Source of the DNA: CAWABB01 sp963780165
Lineage (GTDB): Bacteria; Bacteroidota; Ignavibacteria; UBA10030; UBA6906
Reading direction: 5' to 3'
Assembly: GCA_963780165.1 (NCBI GenBank)
Contig: CAWABB010000001.1
Location: 2,294,001 to 2,358,000 of the forward strand
DNA length: 64,000 bases
Made by a program: the position numbers and the translations under genes. Position 1 is the first letter of the stretch. Each line of letters starts with the position of its first letter. Under the pieces are notes generated by a model, which searched no databases, was not told where the DNA came from, and was given only the letters and a program-made list of their open reading frames with translations. Positions 8,529 through 16,763 of this stretch are shown in pieces.

Positions 8529-9656
8529 ATGAAACGGACACTGATCGTCGCAGCCACGTTCTTCGCAAGCATCGCGTTCACCACCGCCCCGGCTTCATCG
8601 CAGGTGAGCTTCAGCATCTCGTTCGGGGATTTCTACAGCTCGCTCAGCCCGTACGGCGATTGGGTGTGTGTCGACTACGGCGTGTATGCCTGGCGTCCGG
8701 GGAGGATCGTGCACGGGTGGATGCCGTACGCGTATGGCCGGTGGGTGTGGTCGGCGTATGGCTGGTACTGGGTGTCCGACGAGCCATGGTCATGGGCTGT
8801 GTATCACTACGGCCGGTGGCACTATGACGACTGGTACGGCTGGATCTGGGTCCCGGGGTATGACTGGGCACCTGCGTGGGTGGAGTGGAGGTACGGGCCT
8901 GACTATGTGGGCTGGGCGCCGCTCGGTCCCTACGCGCTGTTCAGCGCGCAGCGTGGCATCTACTATTCACAGGCGTACCGTGCGCCCTACGAGCACTGGA
9001 CGTTCGTTGCGCACGAATCGATGACCCGTCCGGACGTCTACCGGTATCGCTACGATGGGGACGACATCCGGCGTGTCTACGGGGCGAGCCGCTACACCGG
9101 CTCTGTGCGGTATCGCGACGGTGTCGTGGAATCGCGCGGCCCGGACCGGGAGTACGTTGAACGTCGCGGGCGCGTCCGCATCGGCACCGTGGACGTCGTG
9201 GATGTGAATGATTACTCCAGAGTGAGAGCCACGCGGCAGGGCGACCGTGAACGGATCGAAGTGTACCGCCCGCACGTCACGCGCGAAGCGGCCGAACGGT
9301 CCATGCGCCCCGATCGAGTCTCACGCAGCGAGCACGCGCCGTCCATCGACAGCAGATACCTGGACCAGCGACAGCGGAACATCCGTCAGAGTCCCGAGTC
9401 CACGCCGCCGCCGGAGGATCGACAGCAGTCTGTGCCACAGGTGACCCCCAGGGAGCGTGAGCGCTCGGTCCCGGATGTGCGTCCGCAGGATCGTGAGCAG
9501 CGCAGCCGGCAGCAGGTTCAGCCATCAGCGCCCCGCCAGGACCGGCAGCGGGAGTCGCAGTCCGTCGTGAAGGAGACTCCGAAGCAGCCTCACGCCCGGC
9601 CCGAGGCTCCGAAGGACGCCCAGCGTCCGGAGCTAAAGCCGCGCGACAGAGACTGA
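8529..9656 (+). CDS. Secreted DUF6600-type Trp/Tyr-rich protein
   Basis: A 375-residue exported protein with an N-terminal signal peptide (about 1-24, ending ASS-Q). Residues about 30-150 are extraordinarily rich in Trp, Tyr and Gly, in repeats such as YGRWVWSAYGWYWV and WIWVPGYDWAPAWVEWRYG, the DUF6600 signature. The C-terminal third is Pro/Gln/Arg/Glu-rich and probably disordered. Function is unknown; the family is found in envelope or secreted proteins. GGAGGGAGGA precedes the ATG. Monocistronic, with a hairpin downstream. Confidence 0.8.
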   Translation: MKRTLIVAATFFASIAFTTAPASSQVSFSISFGDFYSSLSPYGDWVCVDYGVYAWRPGRIVHGWMPYAYGRWVWSAYGWYWVSDEPWSWAVYHYGRWHYDDWYGWIWVPGYDWAPAWVEWRYGPDYVGWAPLGPYALFSAQRGIYYSQAYRAPYEHWTFVAHESMTRPDVYRYRYDGDDIRRVYGASRYTGSVRYRDGVVESRGPDREYVERRGRVRIGTVDVVDVNDYSRVRATRQGDRERIEVYRPHVTREAAERSMRPDRVSRSEHAPSIDSRYLDQRQRNIRQSPESTPPPEDRQQSVPQVTPRERERSVPDVRPQDREQRSRQQVQPSAPRQDRQRESQSVVKETPKQPHARPEAPKDAQRPELKPRDRD

Positions 9657-9682
9657 ACGCGGAGCACCCAGGTCCCCTGAAT

Positions 9683-9713
9683 GCTCCGAGCCCTGATGAC
9701 GGGCCTCGGAGCG
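9683..9713 (+). terminator. Hairpin after the DUF6600 gene
   Basis: GCTCCGAG-CCC and GGG-CCTCGGAGC form a stem with a one-base bulge and a 7-nt loop, followed by only a weak T-rich stretch (GTTATCAT). It lies 27 bp past the stop in the gap between two convergent genes. The rest of that gap (9714-9885) shows no feature. Confidence 0.5.
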
Positions 9714-9885
9714 TTATCATCCGTGGGGCTGGCGTTTCCTCCTGGATCGAATCTGAAGCAATCCGCTCTCATATCGTGTCGCATCGATGGTATCGAGCCA
9801 GCATTCTGAGGAGTGCGGCAGGAAGAGGGGCACCCCCTCGCCCGAAATGACCGCGTGGATCGAGCGAACGATATCGTCCACATGT

Positions 9886-11073
9886 CTACTCCTCCGGTAT
9901 GAACCGGATGCACACGGGGGAAGGTATCGAAACGTTGTTCCGGGCCGGCGCAAGCGTGCCATCGCTTTGGTTGATGCGCATAACGACAATGGAGTTGGAC
10001 CGCTGGTTCGCCGCCAGCAGAAATTGGCCCGTGGGGTCGATCGCAAAATTGCGGGGTGATTGTCCACGTGTGGATTGATGCTGGAGCGTTGTGATCTTCC
10101 CCGTGGACCTCTCGACGGCGAACACGGCAATGCTGTCGTGTCCCCGATTGGAGGCGTACACGAACCTGCCGGAAGGGTGGGCATGGATATCGGCGCAGGT
10201 GTTCTCTCCCTTGAACGAGGACGGTAGCGTCGAGACTGTGTGGACTGCAGCGAGTGAGCCCGTTGCACTGTTGTACGAGAGGACCGTCACGGTAGAGTTG
10301 AGCTCGTTTATGACATAGAGAATGTCTGCGTCCGGGGAGAAATCCAGATGCCTTGGCCCCGCGCCTGATGCCATGACCACTTCTGGCTGCTCGGCGGGTG
10401 CCAGGGTGCCCGAGTCGGGATCGAAGGTGTAGACCATGACGCGATCGATACCCAGATCGGCCGAGAACGCTCGGCGATTGGCGGGATCAAGAATAACCGA
10501 GTGGGCGTGCGGCCGCTCCTGTCGTTTCGGGTTCAGGCCTTTGCCGACATGCTGGACGTTCGCGACGACCGGGCCGAGGCGGCCATCGTTCGCCACGGGG
10601 AAGACGCAGACGTTTCCGCCCGTGTAGTTCGCCACGAGCACGAACCGGCCGCGCTTGTCGATGAAGAGATGCGCGGGATCTGCGCCATGGGAGGGCTGGA
10701 CATTCAGGTGCTTGAGTCCGCCGGAATTGCGGTCGATCGCGAACGCGTGGACCGAGCCGCCGGGCTTTCCCTCGAATTCGGATGTCTCGCTCACCGCAAA
10801 GAGGTAGCGTCCGCGTGGGTCAGCCGCAAGGAACGATGGGTTCGTTATGGTGTCCGTCGCGTCCAGGACCTTGATGCTGCCGCTCGAGGGGTCAAACGAA
10901 CAGTAGTAGATGCCCTTGCTTTCGCCCCCTGTATACGTCCCCACGTAGAATCGGATCAGCTTGTCGACTCCAAAGGGGAAGGAGAGGAGGGATCGCCTCG
11001 AGGGCCACATGGAGGCCCCCACAGCCGCGCCCGTGAGGACGAGAAAGCGGCGACGGTTTAGACGACTCATCAT
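9886..11073 (-). CDS. Tat-exported lactonase, 6-phosphogluconolactonase (YbhE/Pgl) family
   Basis: A 395-residue seven-bladed beta-propeller of the lactonase/YbhE family. The N-terminus MMSRLNRRRFLVLTG is a twin-arginine signal, implying folded export to the periplasm, so a cytoplasmic pentose-phosphate role is unlikely. Propeller motifs visible are FYVGTYTGGESKGIY near the start, PSFLAADPRGRYLFAVSE, HAHSVILDPANRRAF, ASNRGHDSIAVF and RNFAIDPTGQFLLAANQ. Exported members are thought to open sugar lactones, but the substrate is unknown. It follows the T9SS cargo gene on the same strand with a 133-bp gap. Confidence 0.86.
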   Translation of the reverse strand: MMSRLNRRRFLVLTGAAVGASMWPSRRSLLSFPFGVDKLIRFYVGTYTGGESKGIYYCSFDPSSGSIKVLDATDTITNPSFLAADPRGRYLFAVSETSEFEGKPGGSVHAFAIDRNSGGLKHLNVQPSHGADPAHLFIDKRGRFVLVANYTGGNVCVFPVANDGRLGPVVANVQHVGKGLNPKRQERPHAHSVILDPANRRAFSADLGIDRVMVYTFDPDSGTLAPAEQPEVVMASGAGPRHLDFSPDADILYVINELNSTVTVLSYNSATGSLAAVHTVSTLPSSFKGENTCADIHAHPSGRFVYASNRGHDSIAVFAVERSTGKITTLQHQSTRGQSPRNFAIDPTGQFLLAANQRSNSIVVMRINQSDGTLAPARNNVSIPSPVCIRFIPEE

Positions 11074-11206
11074 AGGAGGGTCCTCCCAGAAGCGGATGGA
11101 AAACTGCAGTGCATGCGACGCGCCGTCGTCCGTCAGCGGATCCCTCGCCGATAGGGCTGCTGTCCCCTGGAACTCTGCTGTTCCTTACCAGGCGGCCGTT
11201 GCTGCC

Positions 11207-12556
11207 TTATCTCGTCAGCACCAGTTTCTGTGTATGCATGCTTCCAGCGCCGCCCCTCGATGCCGTCGGCGAAGCCGGGTTCGAATCCCGGACCTGAAGT
11301 CGGCACACGTACACGCCCGTAGAATACCCAGAAGCATCCCATCGTGCCTGATGGGTCCCCGCCTGTACCGGGCCGTCCAGAAGGATGGCAACCTGCTGTC
11401 CCAGGACATCATACACGGCCAGCTTCACATATCCTGCGCTGCCAATCTGGTACGTGATCGTCGTCGCGGGATTGAAGGGGTTCGGGAAATTCTGAAGGAG
11501 CCTATCACGGGGGAGGAGCTGAGAGGCATCAGGCTCGACCGCCAATCCGGTCTGATAGACAGCGAAAGGCATGGAAAGGGAATCGATCTGGATGCCGTTT
11601 TCGAACGCCTCCAGCGTAATCGTCAACGATCCAGGGGGCAGGAAGATCGTGGAATCGAGTGGGAAGATAGATCGAATCGTATCGGAATACCCGTACCAGT
11701 CGAACCATGTGAGCGACAGCGTATATGTGTTAGATGTGCCGGCGTCCAGGACATCGAAGTAGGTGCTATCGATACCGGGAGCACCACTGAACGGTGGGCC
11801 AAGGAGCATCATGCCGTCGCGGCAGACGACAGAGATCCGATCCACTCGCGGGTCAGGAGTGTTCATACGGCAGATGAACCCCGGAGGGGTACAGGTTCCC
11901 CAGAGGGCCAGCGTGTCGGCCGGGGCCGCCGAGCCGATGCCCTGCCCGTGAAGCGTGTCTCCGATGATGCAGCTCCGAAGATTCCAGCTATTCCAGGGCA
12001 GCCCGTCAACGGCGGCGCCGTCACCGTAGTCTTCGCGCCGGCTGATGCCCAGACCTTCTGCAAGGGCCACCGATTCCGTCGTGAGCCCGTCGAACAGGAA
12101 GGATCGCACGACGCGTTGCTCACCGAGCACGGTGAATACCCCCTCGTACTGGATGACGGACGAGAAGAGGGTTCTCCAGCGCACAGGGTACGCATGACCG
12201 ATCGTGTCGATCGTGTTGAATACGTATTCTTCGTACGGGAGCTCTTCGAGGTACATTCCCATGTAGAAGACGCCCGTGCTGTCCTCCCGCACAATCATCC
12301 CGCCGAATGGATCGTCTGCGCTGAGCACAGAGTAGCGCACGCCCAGGATGGTGTTTGAATCACTGGCGACGGCAATGTGTCGGAGCTCGTGGTTCCACCC
12401 CGGGCCCACGTGCGTCCAAACGTCATACAGCCATTGTGTCCCGAGATGCAGCGGAAAGAACTGCTGGGTATGCCCGACCGACGTAAGGAGTGTGCCGCAC
12501 AATGCGAGGACCATTGTACGCCTGAGGACGGAGTGCAGGTCGGGTGAGAGTCTCAT
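11207..12556 (-). CDS. Secreted protein with type IX secretion C-terminal sorting domain
   Basis: About 449 residues from the ATG at 12556 (MRLSPDLHSVLRR then a hydrophobic signal peptide). The last 90 residues form a T9SS type A sorting domain: LLQNFPNPFNPATTITYQI, VKLAVYDVLGQQV and the final QKLVLTR. Type IX cargo cross the outer membrane and are attached to or released from the cell surface. The main body has no family I recognise. Between YVCRLQV and HTQKLVLTR there is an unusual Ser/Ala/Gly-rich insert of about 18 residues not typical for this domain. A longer start at 12637 adds a non-signal-like N-terminus. Confidence 0.82.
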   Translation of the reverse strand: MRLSPDLHSVLRRTMVLALCGTLLTSVGHTQQFFPLHLGTQWLYDVWTHVGPGWNHELRHIAVASDSNTILGVRYSVLSADDPFGGMIVREDSTGVFYMGMYLEELPYEEYVFNTIDTIGHAYPVRWRTLFSSVIQYEGVFTVLGEQRVVRSFLFDGLTTESVALAEGLGISRREDYGDGAAVDGLPWNSWNLRSCIIGDTLHGQGIGSAAPADTLALWGTCTPPGFICRMNTPDPRVDRISVVCRDGMMLLGPPFSGAPGIDSTYFDVLDAGTSNTYTLSLTWFDWYGYSDTIRSIFPLDSTIFLPPGSLTITLEAFENGIQIDSLSMPFAVYQTGLAVEPDASQLLPRDRLLQNFPNPFNPATTITYQIGSAGYVKLAVYDVLGQQVAILLDGPVQAGTHQARWDASGYSTGVYVCRLQVRDSNPASPTASRGGAGSMHTQKLVLTR

Positions 12557-12760
12557 AACGCCTGCCGTAGAGGAGGACGCCGGGAGAGCCACGTTCCGGG
12601 GCCGCCGGGATATTCCGTTGACCTTGCTGTATGCCATCCCATCGATGCGTCTCAGATATCTGACACCGGCACATCGATGGACAGGTCAATGTACAGTCGC
12701 AACCCGACAGAAGCAACGCTCGCGCCGCTCTACAGCCTGTGGCTGGAATCCTCGCCGGCT

Positions 12761-13225
12761 CTACCGCTGGACGATCACCTGCTCGAGGATGAGCCACTGG
12801 CTGGTGCGGCCGGGCCCGATGGTCCACTGGATCGGGTTGGAGGTGCGAGACTTATCGATGTATTGCATGGCGCTGACGCGGACGTTCTTACCCGACAACT
12901 CATAGCGTGCGCCCGAGTAGCTTGCCTTGAAGCCCTGCGCGCGAAACCTGGGCATCGCATCGCGAATCATTTTCTTGTACTGCCGGCCCTGAGCCGTGGC
13001 CCACTGTGACTCACCATTCGGCCCGTTCTGATTTGCCTTGATGACGGCTTCGTCCGCATACAGGTCTGCGAGCCGAGGATCGTAGGCGCGTTCGAGGCTC
13101 ACATAGGATTCGATGACCTGTCGGGCCCGCTCAAGGCTGGCGTCCGGTCGTTCCTGGGAATGAGCGGCTGCGGCAAGTGCCACCGTAAGCAACAGCGTTC
13201 CACACCGTCTAAACATAGATTCCAT
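12761..13225 (-). CDS. Secreted small protein, possible NTF2-like fold
   Basis: A 154-residue protein with an N-terminal signal peptide (MFRRCGTLLLTVALAAAAHSQ). The mature part carries ASLERARQVIESYVSLERAYDPRL and LYADEAVI, then short strands ending QWLILEQVIVQR, a pattern compatible with a nuclear-transport-factor-2/SnoaL-like fold. That assignment is by pattern only. ATG at 13225; the alternative ATG three codons in would keep the signal peptide. It lies upstream of the T9SS cargo gene on the same strand, 204 bp away. Confidence 0.65.
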   Translation of the reverse strand: MESMFRRCGTLLLTVALAAAAHSQERPDASLERARQVIESYVSLERAYDPRLADLYADEAVIKANQNGPNGESQWATAQGRQYKKMIRDAMPRFRAQGFKASYSGARYELSGKNVRVSAMQYIDKSRTSNPIQWTIGPGRTSQWLILEQVIVQR

Positions 13226-13351
13226 ATCTTTGTGGGTACCGCCATCATACCTGCAGATTTCGGGCCAGAGAGGGGGTCAGAAAAATGAGTGAAAATGGAC
13301 GGAATGCAGGGAACTGTGGAGGAAGAAAGGAGGAAAACGGGTGGGGAAGCA

Positions 13352-13449
13352 GGAAAGGGTGGCAAGAACGAGTGAGGAAGGGACCCGAGAGCAAGAACCA
13401 GAGAGCACGAATCAGGGACCAAGAGCCCAGGCCCAAGAATTGGGAATAA
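13352..13449. repeat. Degenerate tandem heptamer repeat in a gene-free stretch
   Basis: From about 13352 the sequence divides cleanly into 7-base units: GGGACCC, GAGAGCA, AGAACCA, GAGAGCA, CGAATCA, GGGACCA, AGAGCCC, AGGCCCA, AGAATTG, GGAATAA. The consensus on this strand is roughly RRGANCA. It is embedded in a strongly purine-biased tract (about 13266-13460) that is the only notable content of the 344-bp gene-free stretch 13226-13569 between two minus-strand genes. It resembles the short tandemly repeated heptamers described from other bacterial intergenic regions. Confidence 0.7.
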
Positions 13450-13569
13450 GACGTAGTCGGGGGGCCTGCAAAGCAAGCGGGGAGAGATGGCTCCCTTCCC
13501 GCATGTACTGGTTATGCATCGCGCCGGTGGTTCAAGGCGCACGCGCCGCAGCCACTCACGCCGGGCGAC

Positions 13570-14463
13570 CTAGCCCGGTTGCCCTGTCAGGTCGGTCTTC
13601 CTCTTCAAGAGCTGCGTTGCCTTCCACCCCTGGATCTCGAAGACCTGGGGGGACGCCGAGGTGCGCACGTAGTACTTCCCGGGTGCCGGGTTGGGGAGGA
13701 ACACGAGCTGGACTCCATCCACGGTGAGCATGCCGGCTGGTTGCCCCACCGTTGTGATCGCTGTGTCGACAAATTCGTCGGCCGTGAACGACGATAGTGC
13801 GGTCAGGAAACCATCGACCCGTGTCGGATCAATCGGGGCACCGTCCACACGCCAGAGCGTGTCCACGCGGTCGAGCACGAACGTCGTGTCCCCGTACTGG
13901 AACCGAACGCTCCTCACGCTCTCCTTTGCCACCGCATAGATGGACCGGTCGCGCCAATCTTTCGCGGGCTTCACGAACGTCCAGGTCAGCGAACCGTCGA
14001 CGAGGTGCACGTCCGCCGAACCTTCGCGCCGCACATAGGTCTGCGTGTAGGTCGGGCCCGCCTTTCCGATTCTCACCGCTGCCTTCTCCGTCTCCTTCTC
14101 GAACACCCTCAGGAGCGTCGCGGTGGAGTCGACCTGGAAGAGTCCCTGTTTCTGCGGATTCGATGAGGCGAGGGCCGTGATGGTCATGTGCGAGGCCTGG
14201 CCGAGGGCCGAGCCGACGGCATTCTGATCCGCCTTGTATCGGATCGGCTCCGTGAGCATCCACGTGCCGCCTTCGCGGGCGAGCACGACGCGGGCGCCTG
14301 CCGAAGATATCTCGAGGCGATCCACCGCCGCCGAGTCGAGCGTAAGGAGCGGCTCCCCCATTCCTGCGCGGGTGCTTTGCTCGCCCGGCCGTTGCATGAC
14401 GATCACCGCGGCGAGGATCAGAACGATGAGAATCGCGACCAGAACCAGCGTGCTTCGTTTCAT
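13570..14463 (-). CDS. DUF4340 domain-containing membrane-anchored protein
   Basis: A 297-residue protein with one N-terminal membrane helix (about 5-24) and a large extracytoplasmic DUF4340 region. Typical features are LLTLDSAAVDRLEI, GGTWMLTEPIRYKADQNAVGSAL, DWRDRSIYAVAKESV and WRVDGAPIDPTRVDGFLTAL. The family is regularly found downstream of GldG-like ABC accessory genes, as here, one base after the preceding stop. Its role is probably structural or regulatory in that transporter. Last gene of a four-gene minus-strand operon. Confidence 0.88.
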   Translation of the reverse strand: MKRSTLVLVAILIVLILAAVIVMQRPGEQSTRAGMGEPLLTLDSAAVDRLEISSAGARVVLAREGGTWMLTEPIRYKADQNAVGSALGQASHMTITALASSNPQKQGLFQVDSTATLLRVFEKETEKAAVRIGKAGPTYTQTYVRREGSADVHLVDGSLTWTFVKPAKDWRDRSIYAVAKESVRSVRFQYGDTTFVLDRVDTLWRVDGAPIDPTRVDGFLTALSSFTADEFVDTAITTVGQPAGMLTVDGVQLVFLPNPAPGKYYVRTSASPQVFEIQGWKATQLLKRKTDLTGQPG

Positions 14464-14464
14464 G

Positions 14465-16042
14465 TCAGGCGGCCTCCAGCGCCTTCCGTCGTGCCAGGCG
14501 GAGTTTCCAGCGCAGCAGACCGTATCCGATGATCAGGAGCGGCGGCGCGATGAGCGTGGCGTACTTGATGGTTCGCTTCGCACCGTCAGAGACCTGCTCG
14601 AGCGGCGGCATCGAGATATCCTTCGAGCGGATACCGATCAACCCGGCGTCGTCGGCCAGGTAGTCGGTCATGTTTGCAAAGAGTGTGACGTTGTCCCTGT
14701 TGCCGAGATACTGATCGCGCATGAACTCGCCATCACCGATGAGAATGACGCGCGCGTCGGAGGCCTGCTGCAGCGGCGATGCGAGCTGCGGGGCCGATCC
14801 GGCCGCGGTGTCGGACGGGACCGGCGTGCCTGCGAACGCGCTCCGCAGCGGGCCGCTGATGCTCACGCCGAGCGGGATCGATTGTTCTGCGAAGTCGGCC
14901 TCGGTGAATCGTGCCATGGGATCATACATGAACATCCCTGTCATGCGGCCGGCACGGGGCGAGGACCGCATCAGGAATTCACTCTTGAGGCCGCGTGCGG
15001 AAACCCCGGCCGTGTCGACGGAGCTCGCAAAGAACAGCACCACCCCCTGGAGATCCTTCACCATCATGTTCCCCTCGCTGAAGGCGCTCACCATGGGGAG
15101 ATACGGGAAGGGAACCTGGGACTGGATCGAAAAGCCCATCTGTTGCTGGACGATGCTGATGTTGGCGCACTGGACGTCGCGCACCAGGTCGGTGTTCAGC
15201 CGGAGCCCGTAGGCGTTCAGCATGTCGCCCATGCCAAGCTCGAGCGCCCGGCCGACCCGGTTCTGCAGATTGGCGTCCACAGCGTTCAGACAGAAGGCGA
15301 CGCGCCCCCCGCGCATCAGGTACTGGTCGATCTGGAACCGCACATGGTCCGGGATCGCCTGTGTCGGGGCGATCACCATGAGGGCCGCAACGTCCGGCGG
15401 GACGGGCGCATTCCGGGTCAGATCCACCGTTGCGGTCTCGTACTGACGGCGCACGAGCTCCAGGACCCGGTTCATGTCGCTCAACGGAGGCTCGCCCTGC
15501 CCGGTCAGGAATCCGATCTTCTTGCGCGTTGTGGTGGTCAGCCGCTTGATCGTGCTGCTGATCTCGTATTCCAGGCCGTTCGTGTTCTGGACCACGGGCA
15601 GGACTTCCTTCTTGTCCTCATACAGAAAGACCAGCCCGAGGTACCCCTTCTTGATTTCAAATTTGTCTTCCTTGACGACCTGGACCTGGACGGGGGCGAC
15701 GCCCTGCTGCTGCGCCTCCTGCTCCGACTTCTCGTCGGACGGGTCGAGGAACTCGTACTGCAGGTTTCCGCGCGAGTACGCGCGGTACTCATTCAGCTGG
15801 TCGAGCACCTCGCGCCGGTGGTTGTTGTACGGGGCCGGGAGGTCTTCCGTGAAATAGGCCTTGACCGTGACCCGATCGTCGAGCGACCGCATCAGCTCTT
15901 TGCTCGCGTCGGAGAGCGTGAAGAGTCCGTTGCGGGTGACGTCCAGCCGGCCGAAGATCCGGATAGAAACGATGTTGAGCAGAATCAGAATGCCGAGGAC
16001 GATCGCGGCGCGGGTGAGCGTCTGGACGCGCAGGGTTTTCAT
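14465..16042 (-). CDS. GldG-like ABC transporter accessory protein
   Basis: A 525-residue protein with an N-terminal membrane helix (about 9-28), a large extracytoplasmic domain of the ABC-type auxiliary GldG family and a C-terminal membrane helix just before a basic tail. GldG motifs include SIRIFGRLDVTRNGLFTLSD, VTVKAYFTEDLPAPYNNHRR, GFLTGQGEPPL and VILIGDGEFM. In flavobacteria GldG works with GldA and GldF in gliding and type IX secretion. The ATG at 16042 is chosen over a GTG at 16051 because a GGAGG site lies at proper spacing for it and it follows the permease stop by 2 bp. Confidence 0.88.
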   Translation of the reverse strand: MKTLRVQTLTRAAIVLGILILLNIVSIRIFGRLDVTRNGLFTLSDASKELMRSLDDRVTVKAYFTEDLPAPYNNHRREVLDQLNEYRAYSRGNLQYEFLDPSDEKSEQEAQQQGVAPVQVQVVKEDKFEIKKGYLGLVFLYEDKKEVLPVVQNTNGLEYEISSTIKRLTTTTRKKIGFLTGQGEPPLSDMNRVLELVRRQYETATVDLTRNAPVPPDVAALMVIAPTQAIPDHVRFQIDQYLMRGGRVAFCLNAVDANLQNRVGRALELGMGDMLNAYGLRLNTDLVRDVQCANISIVQQQMGFSIQSQVPFPYLPMVSAFSEGNMMVKDLQGVVLFFASSVDTAGVSARGLKSEFLMRSSPRAGRMTGMFMYDPMARFTEADFAEQSIPLGVSISGPLRSAFAGTPVPSDTAAGSAPQLASPLQQASDARVILIGDGEFMRDQYLGNRDNVTLFANMTDYLADDAGLIGIRSKDISMPPLEQVSDGAKRTIKYATLIAPPLLIIGYGLLRWKLRLARRKALEAA

Positions 16043-16044
16043 GC

Positions 16045-16761
16045 CTACCACTTCCTCCTTTCCAGCGACATCGTGGCAAGAAGGAGCGAGAATCCCATCA
16101 GGGACGCGAAGTAGATCAGATCCCGCGAGTCGATGATGCCTCGGGCGATGTTGGAGAAATGATAATCGATGCCGAGGAACTCGAATGTCGAGGCCAGACC
16201 CTCGGGTACGTAGATCAGCACCTTGTTCAGCAGGAACAGAGCGAGGATGACCAGAAAGCCGGTGATGAACGCGACGATCTGGTTCTCCGTGAGGCTTGAC
16301 GCGAGCAGGCCGATGCCGATGTAGACCGCCGCCATGAGCAGCAGGCCGAGGTAGCCGCTCATGACCGGGCCGACGTCCAGCGGGCCGAGGAAGGCGAGGA
16401 CGATGACATAGAGCAGCGTTGGCAGCAGCGTGATCGCCACCAGCACCCAGGCGGCGAGGAACTTCCCGAGGACGATTTCGGAATCGCGCACGGGGCGCGT
16501 CGTGAGCAGCTCGAGGGTCCCGGTCTTCTGCTCTTCCGCGAGCAGGCGCATCGTGATCGCGGGGATGAAGAACAGAAAGACGAGCGGGACGAGCTCGAAG
16601 ATCACCCGCATGGACGCCACGTTCATCAGAAAGAGGTTCGAGCTGAAGAACCAGCCCACGATGGCCAGGAACACGACGATGACAACGTAGGCCACCGGCG
16701 AGTTGAAGTATGACCGGAGCTCGCGCCGGAAAATGGTCAGGATCGTTCGAAGCGATGGCAT
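16045..16761 (-). CDS. ABC transporter permease, GldF-like
   Basis: A 238-residue ABC-2 type permease with six predicted membrane helices. The start FRRELRSYFNSPVAYVVIVVFL is characteristic of GldF-type permeases (a Pro-Val-Ala-Tyr motif at the first helix), and LLAEEQKTGTLELLTTRPV is the conserved cytoplasmic coupling region. It forms the channel half of the transporter with the ATPase encoded 2 bp upstream. The Gld name rests on sequence type and gene order; gliding itself cannot be inferred. Confidence 0.9.
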   Translation of the reverse strand: MPSLRTILTIFRRELRSYFNSPVAYVVIVVFLAIVGWFFSSNLFLMNVASMRVIFELVPLVFLFFIPAITMRLLAEEQKTGTLELLTTRPVRDSEIVLGKFLAAWVLVAITLLPTLLYVIVLAFLGPLDVGPVMSGYLGLLLMAAVYIGIGLLASSLTENQIVAFITGFLVILALFLLNKVLIYVPEGLASTFEFLGIDYHFSNIARGIIDSRDLIYFASLMGFSLLLATMSLERRKW

Positions 16762-16763
16762 GG

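Noticed and set aside
11268..11300. Possible tRNA on the plus strand from the T-arm-like CCGGG-TTCGAAT-CCCGG
   Set aside because: No matching acceptor stem, D arm or anticodon arm can be placed upstream; only the T-arm resemblance remains.
10961..12358. 465-codon plus-strand frame across the T9SS cargo gene
   Set aside because: Antisense to a protein with clear signal peptide and sorting domain; Arg/Pro-rich nonsense composition.
14234..16114. 626-codon plus-strand frame across the GldG and DUF4340 genes
   Set aside because: Antisense to two recognised genes, no domain features, and composition typical of a GC-rich complement frame.
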